DNA from: Novosphingobium ovatum
Lineage (GTDB): Bacteria; Pseudomonadota; Alphaproteobacteria; Sphingomonadales; Sphingomonadaceae
Reading direction: 5' to 3'
Assembly (NCBI RefSeq): GCF_009909235.1
Contig: NZ_JAAAPO010000002.1
Location: 434,001 to 498,000 of the forward strand
Length of the DNA: 64,000 nucleotides
In this document: in pieces, positions 42,969 to 51,264 of the stretch
How positions within the stretch are numbered: the first letter of the stretch is position 1
Layout of the letters: the number at the start of each line of letters is the position of its first letter
Translations under genes and position numbers: made by a program
The notes under the pieces: model-generated
What the model saw: the letters and a program-made list of their open reading frames with translations, nothing else
What the model was told of the DNA's origin: nothing
The model's database searches: none

Positions 42969-44128
42969 CCAAGCCTTTGGCCGGCATCCGTATCGCCGAT
43001 TTCAGCCATGTGATGGCGGGGCCTTATGCCTCGTATCTGCTGGGGCTGATGGGTGCCGAAGTGATCAAGATCGAGCCCAAGGCGGGCGACAATTTCCGCA
43101 ATTATGGCGCTGACCGGCGCTATGACGGGATGTCGCCCGCGTTTATCGCGGCCAACGCGGGCAAGAAATCCATCGCGCTGGACCTGAAAGCGGACGAGGA
43201 TCTGGCCATTGCCCGCGCCATTATCGCGCGCAGCGATGTGGTGCTGGAAAACTTTCGCCCCGGCGTGATGGACCGGCTGGGGCTGGGGTACGAGGCGGCC
43301 AAGGCCTTGCGGGCGGACATCGTCTTCTGCTCGGTGTCAGGCTATGGCCAGACCAGCGCCCAGCGCGATTGGCCCGCGATCGACAATATCGTGCAGGCCA
43401 CCAGCGGCATGATGATGCTGTCGGGCAGCGAGGGCGATGATCCAGTTCGGGTTGGCTTTCCCATTGTCGACACACTGACCGGACAGACGGCGGCGCTGGC
43501 GATCCTGTCGGCGCTGATGGGGCGCGAGCGCAACGGCGTTGGGGCCTATATCGATGTGTCGATGCTGGATGCCAGTCTGGCCTTCATGACCAGCGCGCTG
43601 ACGCCGTTTCTGGTGACCGGCGCGCCGATGAAACGGATGGGCAATACCGGCTATTCCGGCCTGCCGACGGCCTCGATGTTCGTCTGCCGCGACGGGCGCG
43701 AGGTGTCGCTGGGCGTGGTGCAGCCCGCGCAATTTGCCGCCCTTGCCCGCCATATGGGGCGTGAGGATTGGCTCAGTGACGAACGCTTTGCCACGCCAGA
43801 GGGGCGGCGGGCCAATTTTGACGCGATGCAGGCGGAATTGTCGGCGCAGTTTGCCCGCGCCGATGCGGCCCAGTGGGAGGCTAGCATGAGCGCGGCCGGG
43901 ATCCCTTGCGGCATGGTCCGCCGCGTGGACGAGGCCGCCGATCTGGCCGGCAGCGCGGCGCTGATGCCGATCACCATTGATGGCATTCCGGTGGATGGGG
44001 CGGTGCGGGTGCCGGGCGCCGGCTTTGCCATGCATCCCGGACAGCCGGGGACCGATCAGGCCCCGCCGCGCCTGAACGCCGATCGCGTGGAGATCGAGGC
44101 CTGGCTGCGCGCGGAAGGCGCGATCTAG
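42965..44128 (+). CDS. Class III CoA-transferase, CaiB/BaiF family
   Basis: A 387-residue protein of normal family length. LAGIRIADFSHVMAGPYAS, LMGAEVIKIEPKAGD, the catalytic-type Asp169 in FPIVDTLTG, and GVGAYIDVSMLDASLAFM are all as expected. It is the last gene of the overlap-linked operon and is complete, in contrast to the fused transferase upstream. Two transferases in one operon suggest two acids exchanging one CoA, or activation of two structurally different acids. A terminator hairpin follows. Confidence 0.92.
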   Translation: MTKPLAGIRIADFSHVMAGPYASYLLGLMGAEVIKIEPKAGDNFRNYGADRRYDGMSPAFIAANAGKKSIALDLKADEDLAIARAIIARSDVVLENFRPGVMDRLGLGYEAAKALRADIVFCSVSGYGQTSAQRDWPAIDNIVQATSGMMMLSGSEGDDPVRVGFPIVDTLTGQTAALAILSALMGRERNGVGAYIDVSMLDASLAFMTSALTPFLVTGAPMKRMGNTGYSGLPTASMFVCRDGREVSLGVVQPAQFAALARHMGREDWLSDERFATPEGRRANFDAMQAELSAQFARADAAQWEASMSAAGIPCGMVRRVDEAADLAGSAALMPITIDGIPVDGAVRVPGAGFAMHPGQPGTDQAPPRLNADRVEIEAWLRAEGAI

Positions 44129-44199
44129 GCCTGCGCGCGGAAAGCGCGATATGACGAGATCGGGACGGGGCGCGTCTGGCTGGTGCTCCCCTTAACCGA

Positions 44200-44241
44200 A
44201 CAGGGCGGCGATGGGATGTCCCACCGCCGCCCTGTCTGTTT
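44200..44241. terminator. Terminator between convergent CoA-transferase and hydrolase genes
   Basis: ACAGGGCGGCG (44200-44210) pairs perfectly with CGCCGCCCTGT (44225-44235), and TGGG/CCCA extends the stem inside. CTGTTT follows on the plus strand. It can serve the plus-strand operon and possibly both directions. Confidence 0.7.
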
Positions 44242-44257
44242 GTGGCCAAGGGCAGGG

Positions 44258-45250
44258 TTACAGCCCGCGCCCTTGCACATGCCAGCCCGGCGCTGCGCAC
44301 AGCTTGCACTTTACGCCGGTAAAGGTGGCACGGGCGGCCGATTTGCGCTTCAACTGCCAGTCCAGCCAATCGACCACCACCGGCGTGAACAGCCCGCCAT
44401 GCGGGTCGCGCCAATGGGCGGAATGGCCGGTGCCTTCGTGCCACGCCCACATCGCGGGCGCATGGGTAAAGGCTGCAAAATCGGCCATCGCGTTCTTGTG
44501 GGCCACGTCCGAGGGATCGCCGCTGATCCATGCCACCGGCACATGGATGCGGCGCAGGCTGGCCTTGTTGGCGTCGCCCGTGCCCGGCAACGGCTTGCTG
44601 CCTTCGGCAAAGGTACCACTGTTCAGCACCAGCGCGGTCTTCACCCGCTTGTCAGCGGCAGCCGAAACCGCCTGCACCCCGCCGCAGGATTGGCCCATCA
44701 CCGCCACCTTGCTCGGGTCCAGTTTGCCGAAATAGGGACTGCCCTTGCGGCTGTTTTCAGCGATGGCCCAATCGATCGCGTCATTCAATTGCGCGGCAAA
44801 GCTTTCGGGCGGACGGTCCATCGGCACCGGCGCGCCGGGCGGAGTCAACGACACCTTCCACTCCACCGTGCGTTCGCGGGCGGGGCCGGTGGCCAATACC
44901 AGATAGCCGTGGCTGGCGACCTCGGTCAGGAAATAGCGGAAGCGGTTGCCGATATTGGCGCAGGCCCCATTGCCAAAGGCGACGATCGGCAAACGTCCCG
45001 CGCGCGTGGCGGCGGCCATGTTGCGCGGGCGGTAGATGGTGTGGGTGGGCAGGCGCGGGTCAGACACCATCTCGGCCTTGAACGCGCCTTGGCCGCCGGC
45101 ATCGAGCGCGGCACGGGCCGCGGCGACCTGTGCGGCCATGTCTGCGGGCGGGGTTTCCTCTGCCGCCGGAGCCTGTGCCAAAGAGGCGGTCGAAACGGCC
45201 CCTAAAGTCCATGTAAGCGCTGTCATTTTTAGACCAAATGCGTGTCTCAT
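44258..45250 (-). CDS. Secreted alpha/beta hydrolase with GQSCGG elbow and C-terminal CxxC (paralogue of 41982)
   Basis: A 330-residue protein with a signal peptide (cleavage near SLAQA, about residue 26). It has the nucleophile Ser188 in GQSCGG, the segment ASHGYLVLATGPA shared with the hydrolase encoded at 41982, and the same ending CKLC (Cys315, Cys318) followed by GW. It lies 63 bases downstream of quiC on the same strand, so it may belong to the quinate locus, where an esterase releasing quinate from hydroxycinnamoyl esters would make sense. The ATG at 45250 is chosen because GGGAGAGTGAGG precedes it; a GTG two codons earlier is possible. Confidence 0.8.
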   Translation of the reverse strand: MRHAFGLKMTALTWTLGAVSTASLAQAPAAEETPPADMAAQVAAARAALDAGGQGAFKAEMVSDPRLPTHTIYRPRNMAAATRAGRLPIVAFGNGACANIGNRFRYFLTEVASHGYLVLATGPARERTVEWKVSLTPPGAPVPMDRPPESFAAQLNDAIDWAIAENSRKGSPYFGKLDPSKVAVMGQSCGGVQAVSAAADKRVKTALVLNSGTFAEGSKPLPGTGDANKASLRRIHVPVAWISGDPSDVAHKNAMADFAAFTHAPAMWAWHEGTGHSAHWRDPHGGLFTPVVVDWLDWQLKRKSAARATFTGVKCKLCAAPGWHVQGRGL

Positions 45251-45313
45251 CCTCACTCTCCCTTATGTCCCGAATGTGGTGGCGGATGGGCGGCCTGCGT
45301 CAGGCCCGACCGC

Positions 45314-47209
45314 TCAATCCTCGTCGCGCTCGCGGAATTTGGCCTGTGCGTTCAAACGGATCGCCGCATTCGCCGCGCCATAGCCTGCATAGCCGCGCCG
45401 CTCGACAACTTCAAAGAAAACCCGCTTGGCCACCGCGCGCGAATAGAATTGAAAATATTCGGCATCGCCGTCCCGGTCGTACAGAATATTCAGCCGCGCC
45501 ATGCGGTCAACCAGATCGGCGGGCAAGTCAAACCGCGCCTCCAGATCTTCGTAATAGTTGGGCCCGATTTCCAGAAACGGCAGGCCGCGCGCCTGCGCCT
45601 GTTCGGCGGCGGCGAAAATGTCGTTGCAAGACAGCGCGATATGCTGAACACCGGCGCCAAAATAGGCCTGTATGAAGCGCGAGGTCAGGCTGCCCGCCGC
45701 CAGCGAACCGTTCAGCGTAAAACGCAGCGCGCCATCGGGTGTTTCGACCGCTTGACTATAGACCAGCCCCATCGGATCGGCGATTTCCAGCTGCGGGGTT
45801 TTGTTGACCTCCAGCAGGGCGTGATAATACAGTAACCAGCTGAGCATTTCTTCGTAATGCATCGTCTGGGCGATGTGATCGACGCGGGTCAGTAATGGTT
45901 GGGCCGGCGCGGATTGTAATGCCACGGGAAATTCATCGGCCCACATCGCGTCACGCGTTGCCTGATCCACCAGATACAGCAGGCTGCCACCGATCCCGCG
46001 CAACGAGGGGATCTCCCATTCGCCGGGCGCCACCGCCTGACGAAAGCGTGGAATATCCAGCGCTTCGGCGCGGGCCAGCGCGGCCGATTGGTCGGGCACC
46101 GCAATGCCCATCGCACAGACCGAGCCGCCGTGGACGATGTCGAAACTGTGGGCCAGACCTTCAGGTTCGGAATTGACCACCAGATTGATCCCGCCCTGCT
46201 GCCAGCGCACAACATCCTTGCTGCGGTGGCGGGCGACGGGAGAAAAACCCAATGCAGTGAACAGTTTGCCGAAATCTTCGGCTTCCTCGTGGGCGGCTGC
46301 GAATTCGATGAATTCCACCCCGCTGGGCTGGATGCGCGGCGGCATTGGGCTGTCGCGGCGCGCGGCGCGTGCGGCCTGATCCTCCATGAAGCGCAATGCC
46401 CGCAACCCATCGCGCGCGATCGTGTGCGCGCTGCCGGCGCGGAACCGGTCGTTGAAGATCTCCAGACTCCACCACCCGTCATAGCCGGTGCGCTGGATCG
46501 CGGCGGCCCATTGCGCCAGCGCGAAATCGCCCTGTCCCGGCATGCAGCGGAAATGGCGCGACCAGTTCAGGTGGTCCATCTCGATATAGGGGGCGTCGGC
46601 CACCTGCACGATGAACAGCTTGTCCGCGCGGATGTCGCCGATGCTGGCCGATGGCACGCGGCGCGAGAGCGAATGGAAACTGTCCAGCACCAAACCGATC
46701 GCGGGATGATCGACGTCACGCACCAGCGCCCAGGCGTCGCGGTGGTCGGCCACATGGCGGCCCCATGCCAGCGCCTCATAGCCCACACGTTTGCCATGGG
46801 CGGCGGCCATTTCGCCCAATTCGTGCAGGTCATCCAGCATCCGTTGCCGGTCATCCAGCGCATGCGGTGAACAGTTCGAGCACAGCAGCACCAAATCTGT
46901 GCCCAGATGCTCCATCACCTCGAACTTGCGCTTCATCCGCTCGAACGCGCGGGCGCGCATGGTGTCCGGCAGACCTTCCAGATCGCGGAAAGGCTGGAAC
47001 ATGGTGCAGGCCAGCCCCAGTTCGCGCATCAAGGCGCCGATTTCGCGGGCCGATTGCGGGGCTGACAACAGGTCGTTCTCAAAGATTTCCGCGCCGCCAT
47101 AACCGGCATCGGCAATCGCCACCAGCTTGTCGCCCAGCGCGCCGCTGACCGATACCGTGGCGATAGAGGTTTTCATGCGGCTTGCGGACAGGGCGGCAGG
47201 AACCGGCAT
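45314..47209 (-). CDS. quiC: 3-Dehydroshikimate dehydratase, two-domain QuiC type
   Basis: A 631-residue enzyme that turns 3-dehydroshikimate into protocatechuate, the entry to ring cleavage. The N-terminal xylose-isomerase-like barrel (about 12-290; IATVSVSGALGDKLVAIADAG, VGYEALAWGRH, LVLDSFHSLSR, WWSLEIFND) is the dehydratase. The C-terminal half (about 297-630) is a 4-hydroxyphenylpyruvate-dioxygenase-like domain that retains the His-His-Glu metal triad in VDHIAQT, VQHIALS and FFEVVER. This fusion is known from Pseudomonas QuiC and related enzymes, where the second domain's role is unclear. GAGGT lies before ATG 47209; a start at MKTSIATVSV is also possible. It follows the aroE-like gene by nine bases. 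Confidence 0.92.
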   Translation of the reverse strand: MPVPAALSASRMKTSIATVSVSGALGDKLVAIADAGYGGAEIFENDLLSAPQSAREIGALMRELGLACTMFQPFRDLEGLPDTMRARAFERMKRKFEVMEHLGTDLVLLCSNCSPHALDDRQRMLDDLHELGEMAAAHGKRVGYEALAWGRHVADHRDAWALVRDVDHPAIGLVLDSFHSLSRRVPSASIGDIRADKLFIVQVADAPYIEMDHLNWSRHFRCMPGQGDFALAQWAAAIQRTGYDGWWSLEIFNDRFRAGSAHTIARDGLRALRFMEDQAARAARRDSPMPPRIQPSGVEFIEFAAAHEEAEDFGKLFTALGFSPVARHRSKDVVRWQQGGINLVVNSEPEGLAHSFDIVHGGSVCAMGIAVPDQSAALARAEALDIPRFRQAVAPGEWEIPSLRGIGGSLLYLVDQATRDAMWADEFPVALQSAPAQPLLTRVDHIAQTMHYEEMLSWLLYYHALLEVNKTPQLEIADPMGLVYSQAVETPDGALRFTLNGSLAAGSLTSRFIQAYFGAGVQHIALSCNDIFAAAEQAQARGLPFLEIGPNYYEDLEARFDLPADLVDRMARLNILYDRDGDAEYFQFYSRAVAKRVFFEVVERRGYAGYGAANAAIRLNAQAKFRERDED

Positions 47210-47218
47210 GGCGTGACC

Positions 47219-48145
47219 TCAATCGCTGGGAGTGGCGGTGGCAAAGGCGGCAAAGCTGTCGGCCATGCGGGCGCGATCAGGCGTCAGGCCGGTGAAAATG
47301 GCAAAGGCGTCGGCCGCCTGTCCCACTGCCATGCCGCGCCCATTCAAAACGCGGCAACCGCGCGCGCGGGCCTCGGCCAAAAGGGCGGTTTCCAGCGGGA
47401 AATAGACGATGTCGGACACCCAATGGCGCGCCTCGATGGCGGCGGCGGGCAGGGGGGTGCCGGGGAATTTGGCCATGCCGATGGGCGTGGCATTGATGAT
47501 GCCATCCGCCTTGGCGGCGGCGGCGGTGGGGTTGTCGGTCACCGCCACGCGCTTGTCGCCATACAGCGCGGCCAGCTGCGCGCGCAACGCCTCGGCGCGG
47601 GCGGCCTCGGGATCGAACAGCAGGACATGGCGCGCGCCCAGTGTCGAGAGCAGCGCATGGGCCGTTGCCGACCCAGCTCCGCCACAGCCCAGTTGCAGCA
47701 CGCGGTCACGCGGGGCATCGGGCAGGCCGGACTGGAACGCTTCGGCAAAGCCGGTGACATCGGTGTTATACCCGATCCGCCGTCCATCGCGCAGCGCAAC
47801 GGTATTGACCGCGCCAATCGCGGCGGCCTGCGGCGACAGCTCGTCCAGCAGGGGAATGATCGATTGTTTGAACGGAAAGGTGACATTCAGGCCGGCAAAA
47901 CCAACGCGTTGTGCCGCATCGATCGCCGCGCCCAGATCCTCGTCGGCCCAGCCCCGGTCGCTGAAATCGAACAGGCTGTAGACCATGCGCAACCCCTGCG
48001 CGTCGGCCTCACACTCGTGCATCCACGGCGTGCGGCTTTCCAGAATGCCGCGGCCGATAAGCCCGGCCAACACCCGGCCACGGCCAACCCCCACCATGGT
48101 GTCAGCACCCGTAGTAGAGAGGGACTTGCGGGGCTGTGCGGTCAT
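47219..48145 (-). CDS. aroE: Shikimate/quinate dehydrogenase, AroE/YdiB family
   Basis: A 308-residue NAD(P)-dependent enzyme. The substrate site is marked by the conserved Lys in LNVTFPFKQ and by GAVNTV; the Rossmann loop is GCGGAGSA, and the family end motif is NATPIGM with later LNGRGMAVGQAADAF. Because it sits directly before quiC it probably serves catabolism of shikimate or quinate to the 3-dehydro compound rather than biosynthesis. The N-terminus is about 20 residues longer than usual if it starts at 48145; a start at MVGVGRGRVLAG is possible. None of the three shared TetR operators lies directly upstream. Confidence 0.9.
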   Translation of the reverse strand: MTAQPRKSLSTTGADTMVGVGRGRVLAGLIGRGILESRTPWMHECEADAQGLRMVYSLFDFSDRGWADEDLGAAIDAAQRVGFAGLNVTFPFKQSIIPLLDELSPQAAAIGAVNTVALRDGRRIGYNTDVTGFAEAFQSGLPDAPRDRVLQLGCGGAGSATAHALLSTLGARHVLLFDPEAARAEALRAQLAALYGDKRVAVTDNPTAAAAKADGIINATPIGMAKFPGTPLPAAAIEARHWVSDIVYFPLETALLAEARARGCRVLNGRGMAVGQAADAFAIFTGLTPDRARMADSFAAFATATPSD

Positions 48146-48183
48146 GATGGGGGGCGGCTCCGTATAATAATGACGTAAAAAGG

Positions 48184-48219
48184 AAAAAAGCCCCGCCGGA
48201 AGCCGAAGCCCCGGCGGGG
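48184..48219 (-). terminator. Terminator after the TonB receptor gene (minus strand)
   Basis: On the minus strand CCCCGCCGG (48219-48211) pairs with CCGGCGGGG (48199-48191) around an 11-base loop and is followed by CTTTTTT. It separates the receptor unit from the aroE-quiC unit. Confidence 0.92.
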
Positions 48220-48231
48220 TTGGAGGGTGGA

Positions 48232-51060
48232 TCAGAACTTGGTACGCAGGCCAACGTTGACGACGCGACCCAGCGGGTTGGCGTTCAGGCCGTCATAACC
48301 GACCGCACCGTTGGTGGTATAGGTGTTCACAAAGGGCGGAGCCTTGTCGAACACGTTGGTTGCGTCAACATAAACGTTGACTTCCCGCAGGTTGGCAAAG
48401 TTCTTCAGCGTATAGCCCAGATGCAGGTCCACCGTGGTGAAGGCCCCCACATGGTCGCCGCCGCCGGTCGGCACGCCATTGGTGCGGGTGATCGGGTTCA
48501 TCACCGAAGAGCCCCAATAGGTGTAGCTGCCCAGATGGTTGACGAAAACGTCAGCATCAAACGCGCCATTGCTGTACGACACGTTCAGACGGCCTTCGGT
48601 CTTGACGCTGGGGAAGGTGGTGTTGAAGCCCGAGGTCCCCAGCACGCTGAACTTCACGCCATTGTCGCCAAAGAACTGGTCGAACTTCAGCTTGCGGGTG
48701 AAGCTGAGGCCGATGTTGAACTTGCCGATGGGGGTGGTGAAGCGATAGGCCGCCGACACGTCCAGACCCGCCACATCCAGATTCAGCACGTTGGCCTGCT
48801 GATAGTTGTAGATGAAGTAGGCCGAGCCGTTGATCACGCCCGTCTGCGGCAGGCCAGCACCAGCATTGCTGATGTCGGTGGCCGTGGCGCCCGAGGGATA
48901 GATCTGCATCAGGTACGACAGGTCCGCCGAACCCAGCGCCAGCGAGGGCTGGGGTGCGGTGATGCCGCCACGCAGCTTGTTGCTCCAATAGGTCACCGAG
49001 ACGCGCAGGTCGGGCACCTGCGCCGGGGTCAGATCGACGCCCACGCTCCATGCCTCGCCCTTCTGGGGCTTGAGCTTGCCGCTGCCGCCGGTGATCAGCA
49101 CGCCCTGCACGTTGCTGATGGTGCAGGCCGTGGCCGAGCAGACCGCGCCCGGAATGCTGGCGGCGGTGGGGAAGCTGGCCAGCGACAGGGTCGGGCCACC
49201 GCCCGGCAGCGCCGAACCCAGCACGCCCGAGAAGCCCGATTCACCCGTCAGACCATTGGCGTTCGACCCGATCGAGGTCAGCGCCGGAGCCACAAAGCTG
49301 CGCGCCCAGTTGGCACGGAACTTGACACCGCGCACCGGTTCAAAGTTCAGCGCGATCTTGGGGTTGGTCGTGTTGCCAAAGTCGCTGTAGTGATCATAGC
49401 GGCCCGAAATGTTCAGATCGAGCAGCTTGACGAAACCGTCGCGGATCAGCGGCACATACAGTTCAGCATAGGCCGAGCTGACATTGCGGCGATAGTCGAT
49501 CGAGAGCGCCTGCGAATTCTGGCTGGCGATGCCCAGACCGTTGCCGCGCACGATGTCTTGATGCATCTTGTAGCTGACCAGCTCGCCACCCACAGCCAGC
49601 TTGGCCGCGCCGGCGGGCAGGTCGAACAGATCGCCCGACACCTTCAGGTACAGGTTGCGCATCGTCTGGCGCGCCTGCTGCAACTGGCGGTTGTCGATCA
49701 GCGACGCCTTGGTCGCGGCCGAGGTGCCATTGCCCCACAGATCCAGCGCGTTGGCCGTGGTCAGCGTCTGGCTGACAACCTGATTGACGCCATTGATCGC
49801 GGCACTGGTATAGCCGTTCAGCGCCAGGTTGAACGCGGCCGTGTTCAACTGGCCCACGTTGATCTGTTGCGACAGGTCCTGACCATAGACGCCGCCCAGA
49901 TTGACCTGCCACTTTTGCGACAGGTCATAGATCGCGTCCATGTGGAAATACAGGTCTTCGGCGGTGCCGGTGATCGTCGCGCCGGGGCCGAACATCGCGT
50001 CAGCGTTCCAGCCCACGACATAGTTGTTGCCCAGACCCGCCAGCGCGAACGGATTGACCGAACGGCCGGTCGCGATGCCCGTGCTGTTGGCATAGATCGT
50101 GTTCGAAGCATTGCCGCGCGTCACGTTCTGTACGTTGCGGCGGTTCGAATAGATCATGTCGCCAAACAGGTGCAGCTTGTCTGACACGTCATAGGTCAGC
50201 TGCGCATAGACGTTGTGGCGCTTTTCCGAAGGCAGCAGATCCCACGCGGTGGTCTGGTCGCAGCCCGAAGGCGTATAGGTCAGATAGGCGGCGGTGCTGC
50301 CGCCGATGGTCGGCACGGCGCAGCGGGTGGGGGTGTTGTTGCGACCGCCATAGGGCACCAGGTTGGCGCTGTTGGTGTACGAACGCGACGAAGCCGCCAG
50401 GTTCGAACGGTCGGAATAGTTGTACGCGACCAGGAACGAGCCTTCGGCAAAGGTGCGGCCAAACAGCAGGCCCGCGTTATAGGTGTGATAGCCCGAGCCA
50501 AAGCCGGTCTGGGCATTGGCTTCAAAGCCGTTGACGTTCTTGCGCGTGATGAAGTTGATCACGCCCGCGACTGCGTCCGAACCATAGACCGACGAGGCAC
50601 CATCTGCCAGCACCTCGACGCGTTCCAGCGCGATGGGGGCCAGGATGTTCGGGTCGGCCAGCACGTGGTTGATGCCGCTGGTGGGGATGCGGTGGCCGTT
50701 CATCAGGATCAGCGTCGAGTTCGAAGCCGATGCGCCCAGACCGTGGATGGTCGGCGCGTTGGTGCCCGAACCGTCGGCCGAACCGAACGCGCCCTGACCC
50801 GCCGCCTGCAGGCCGACAACCGCCGGCACGCTCTTGAGCACCTGCTGCACGGTCTGCGCGGCGGTGGTTTCCAGATCGGCGCGGGTCACGGTGGTCAGGT
50901 TCGACCCCACCGGGGCAACGCCCTTGATGCTGGACCCGGTGACGATGATTTCAGCCGTGGCCGGTTCGGCCGGCGCGGTTTGCGCATGGGCGCCCGCAGC
51001 CCAGCCCACCGACATCGCAGCCAGCGACGTGTGGACGACGAAACGCATCTTTCTGTTCAT
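48232..51060 (-). CDS. TonB-dependent receptor of the quinate/shikimate locus
   Basis: A 942-residue outer-membrane receptor with a signal peptide (AAGAHAQ, about residue 27), a plug domain starting at AEIIVTGSSIKGVAP with NSTLILMNGHRIP and ASSVYGSDAVAGVINFIT, and a barrel ending in VNVGLRTKF. It resembles the receptor encoded at 31106 in type but is clearly separate. GGGAGGG precedes the ATG at 51060. Its promoter carries one of three copies of an 18-bp operator that also mark the PQQ dehydrogenase and secreted hydrolase promoters, so a quinate-type ester or acid is the likely substrate. Confidence 0.95.
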   Translation of the reverse strand: MNRKMRFVVHTSLAAMSVGWAAGAHAQTAPAEPATAEIIVTGSSIKGVAPVGSNLTTVTRADLETTAAQTVQQVLKSVPAVVGLQAAGQGAFGSADGSGTNAPTIHGLGASASNSTLILMNGHRIPTSGINHVLADPNILAPIALERVEVLADGASSVYGSDAVAGVINFITRKNVNGFEANAQTGFGSGYHTYNAGLLFGRTFAEGSFLVAYNYSDRSNLAASSRSYTNSANLVPYGGRNNTPTRCAVPTIGGSTAAYLTYTPSGCDQTTAWDLLPSEKRHNVYAQLTYDVSDKLHLFGDMIYSNRRNVQNVTRGNASNTIYANSTGIATGRSVNPFALAGLGNNYVVGWNADAMFGPGATITGTAEDLYFHMDAIYDLSQKWQVNLGGVYGQDLSQQINVGQLNTAAFNLALNGYTSAAINGVNQVVSQTLTTANALDLWGNGTSAATKASLIDNRQLQQARQTMRNLYLKVSGDLFDLPAGAAKLAVGGELVSYKMHQDIVRGNGLGIASQNSQALSIDYRRNVSSAYAELYVPLIRDGFVKLLDLNISGRYDHYSDFGNTTNPKIALNFEPVRGVKFRANWARSFVAPALTSIGSNANGLTGESGFSGVLGSALPGGGPTLSLASFPTAASIPGAVCSATACTISNVQGVLITGGSGKLKPQKGEAWSVGVDLTPAQVPDLRVSVTYWSNKLRGGITAPQPSLALGSADLSYLMQIYPSGATATDISNAGAGLPQTGVINGSAYFIYNYQQANVLNLDVAGLDVSAAYRFTTPIGKFNIGLSFTRKLKFDQFFGDNGVKFSVLGTSGFNTTFPSVKTEGRLNVSYSNGAFDADVFVNHLGSYTYWGSSVMNPITRTNGVPTGGGDHVGAFTTVDLHLGYTLKNFANLREVNVYVDATNVFDKAPPFVNTYTTNGAVGYDGLNANPLGRVVNVGLRTKF

Positions 51061-51105
51061 TATGGCCCTCCCAAAGGACATGTTCCGGCCCCTGTGCCGG
51101 CGTTT

Positions 51106-51123
51106 GTGAACTAACCGGTACAT
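51106..51123 (-). promoter_or_regulatory. TetR-type operator, copy 1 (TonB receptor promoter)
   Basis: On the minus strand this reads ATGTACCGGTTAGTTCAC, matching the palindrome at 57458-57475 at 14 of 18 positions. A possible -35 TTGACC lies upstream at a spacing that places the -10 inside the operator. Confidence 0.55.
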
Positions 51124-51179
51124 ATCGTTATCGCCGCGGTCAATCCGTTTGTGCACGCAATGTTGCGCAATGTGGCCGC

Positions 51180-51218
51180 AAAAAAGGCGTGCGTGGCATT
51201 ATCGCCACACACGCCTTT
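51180..51218 (-). terminator. Terminator after the MFS transporter gene (minus strand)
   Basis: A 15-bp stem with one G-U pair, AAAGGCGTGTGTGGC (51218-51204) with GCCACGCACGCCTTT (51197-51183), has a 6-base loop, and a run of six Ts follows on the minus strand. Confidence 0.9.
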
Positions 51219-51264
51219 GGTCGCAGTGCGCGCCTGTGAGGGCAGGCGCGACCACGGAGGGAAA

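Noticed and set aside
44129..44257. Small RNA between the convergent CoA-transferase and hydrolase genes
   Set aside because: The gap holds a terminator hairpin, and I see no promoter or second structural element to support a separate transcript.
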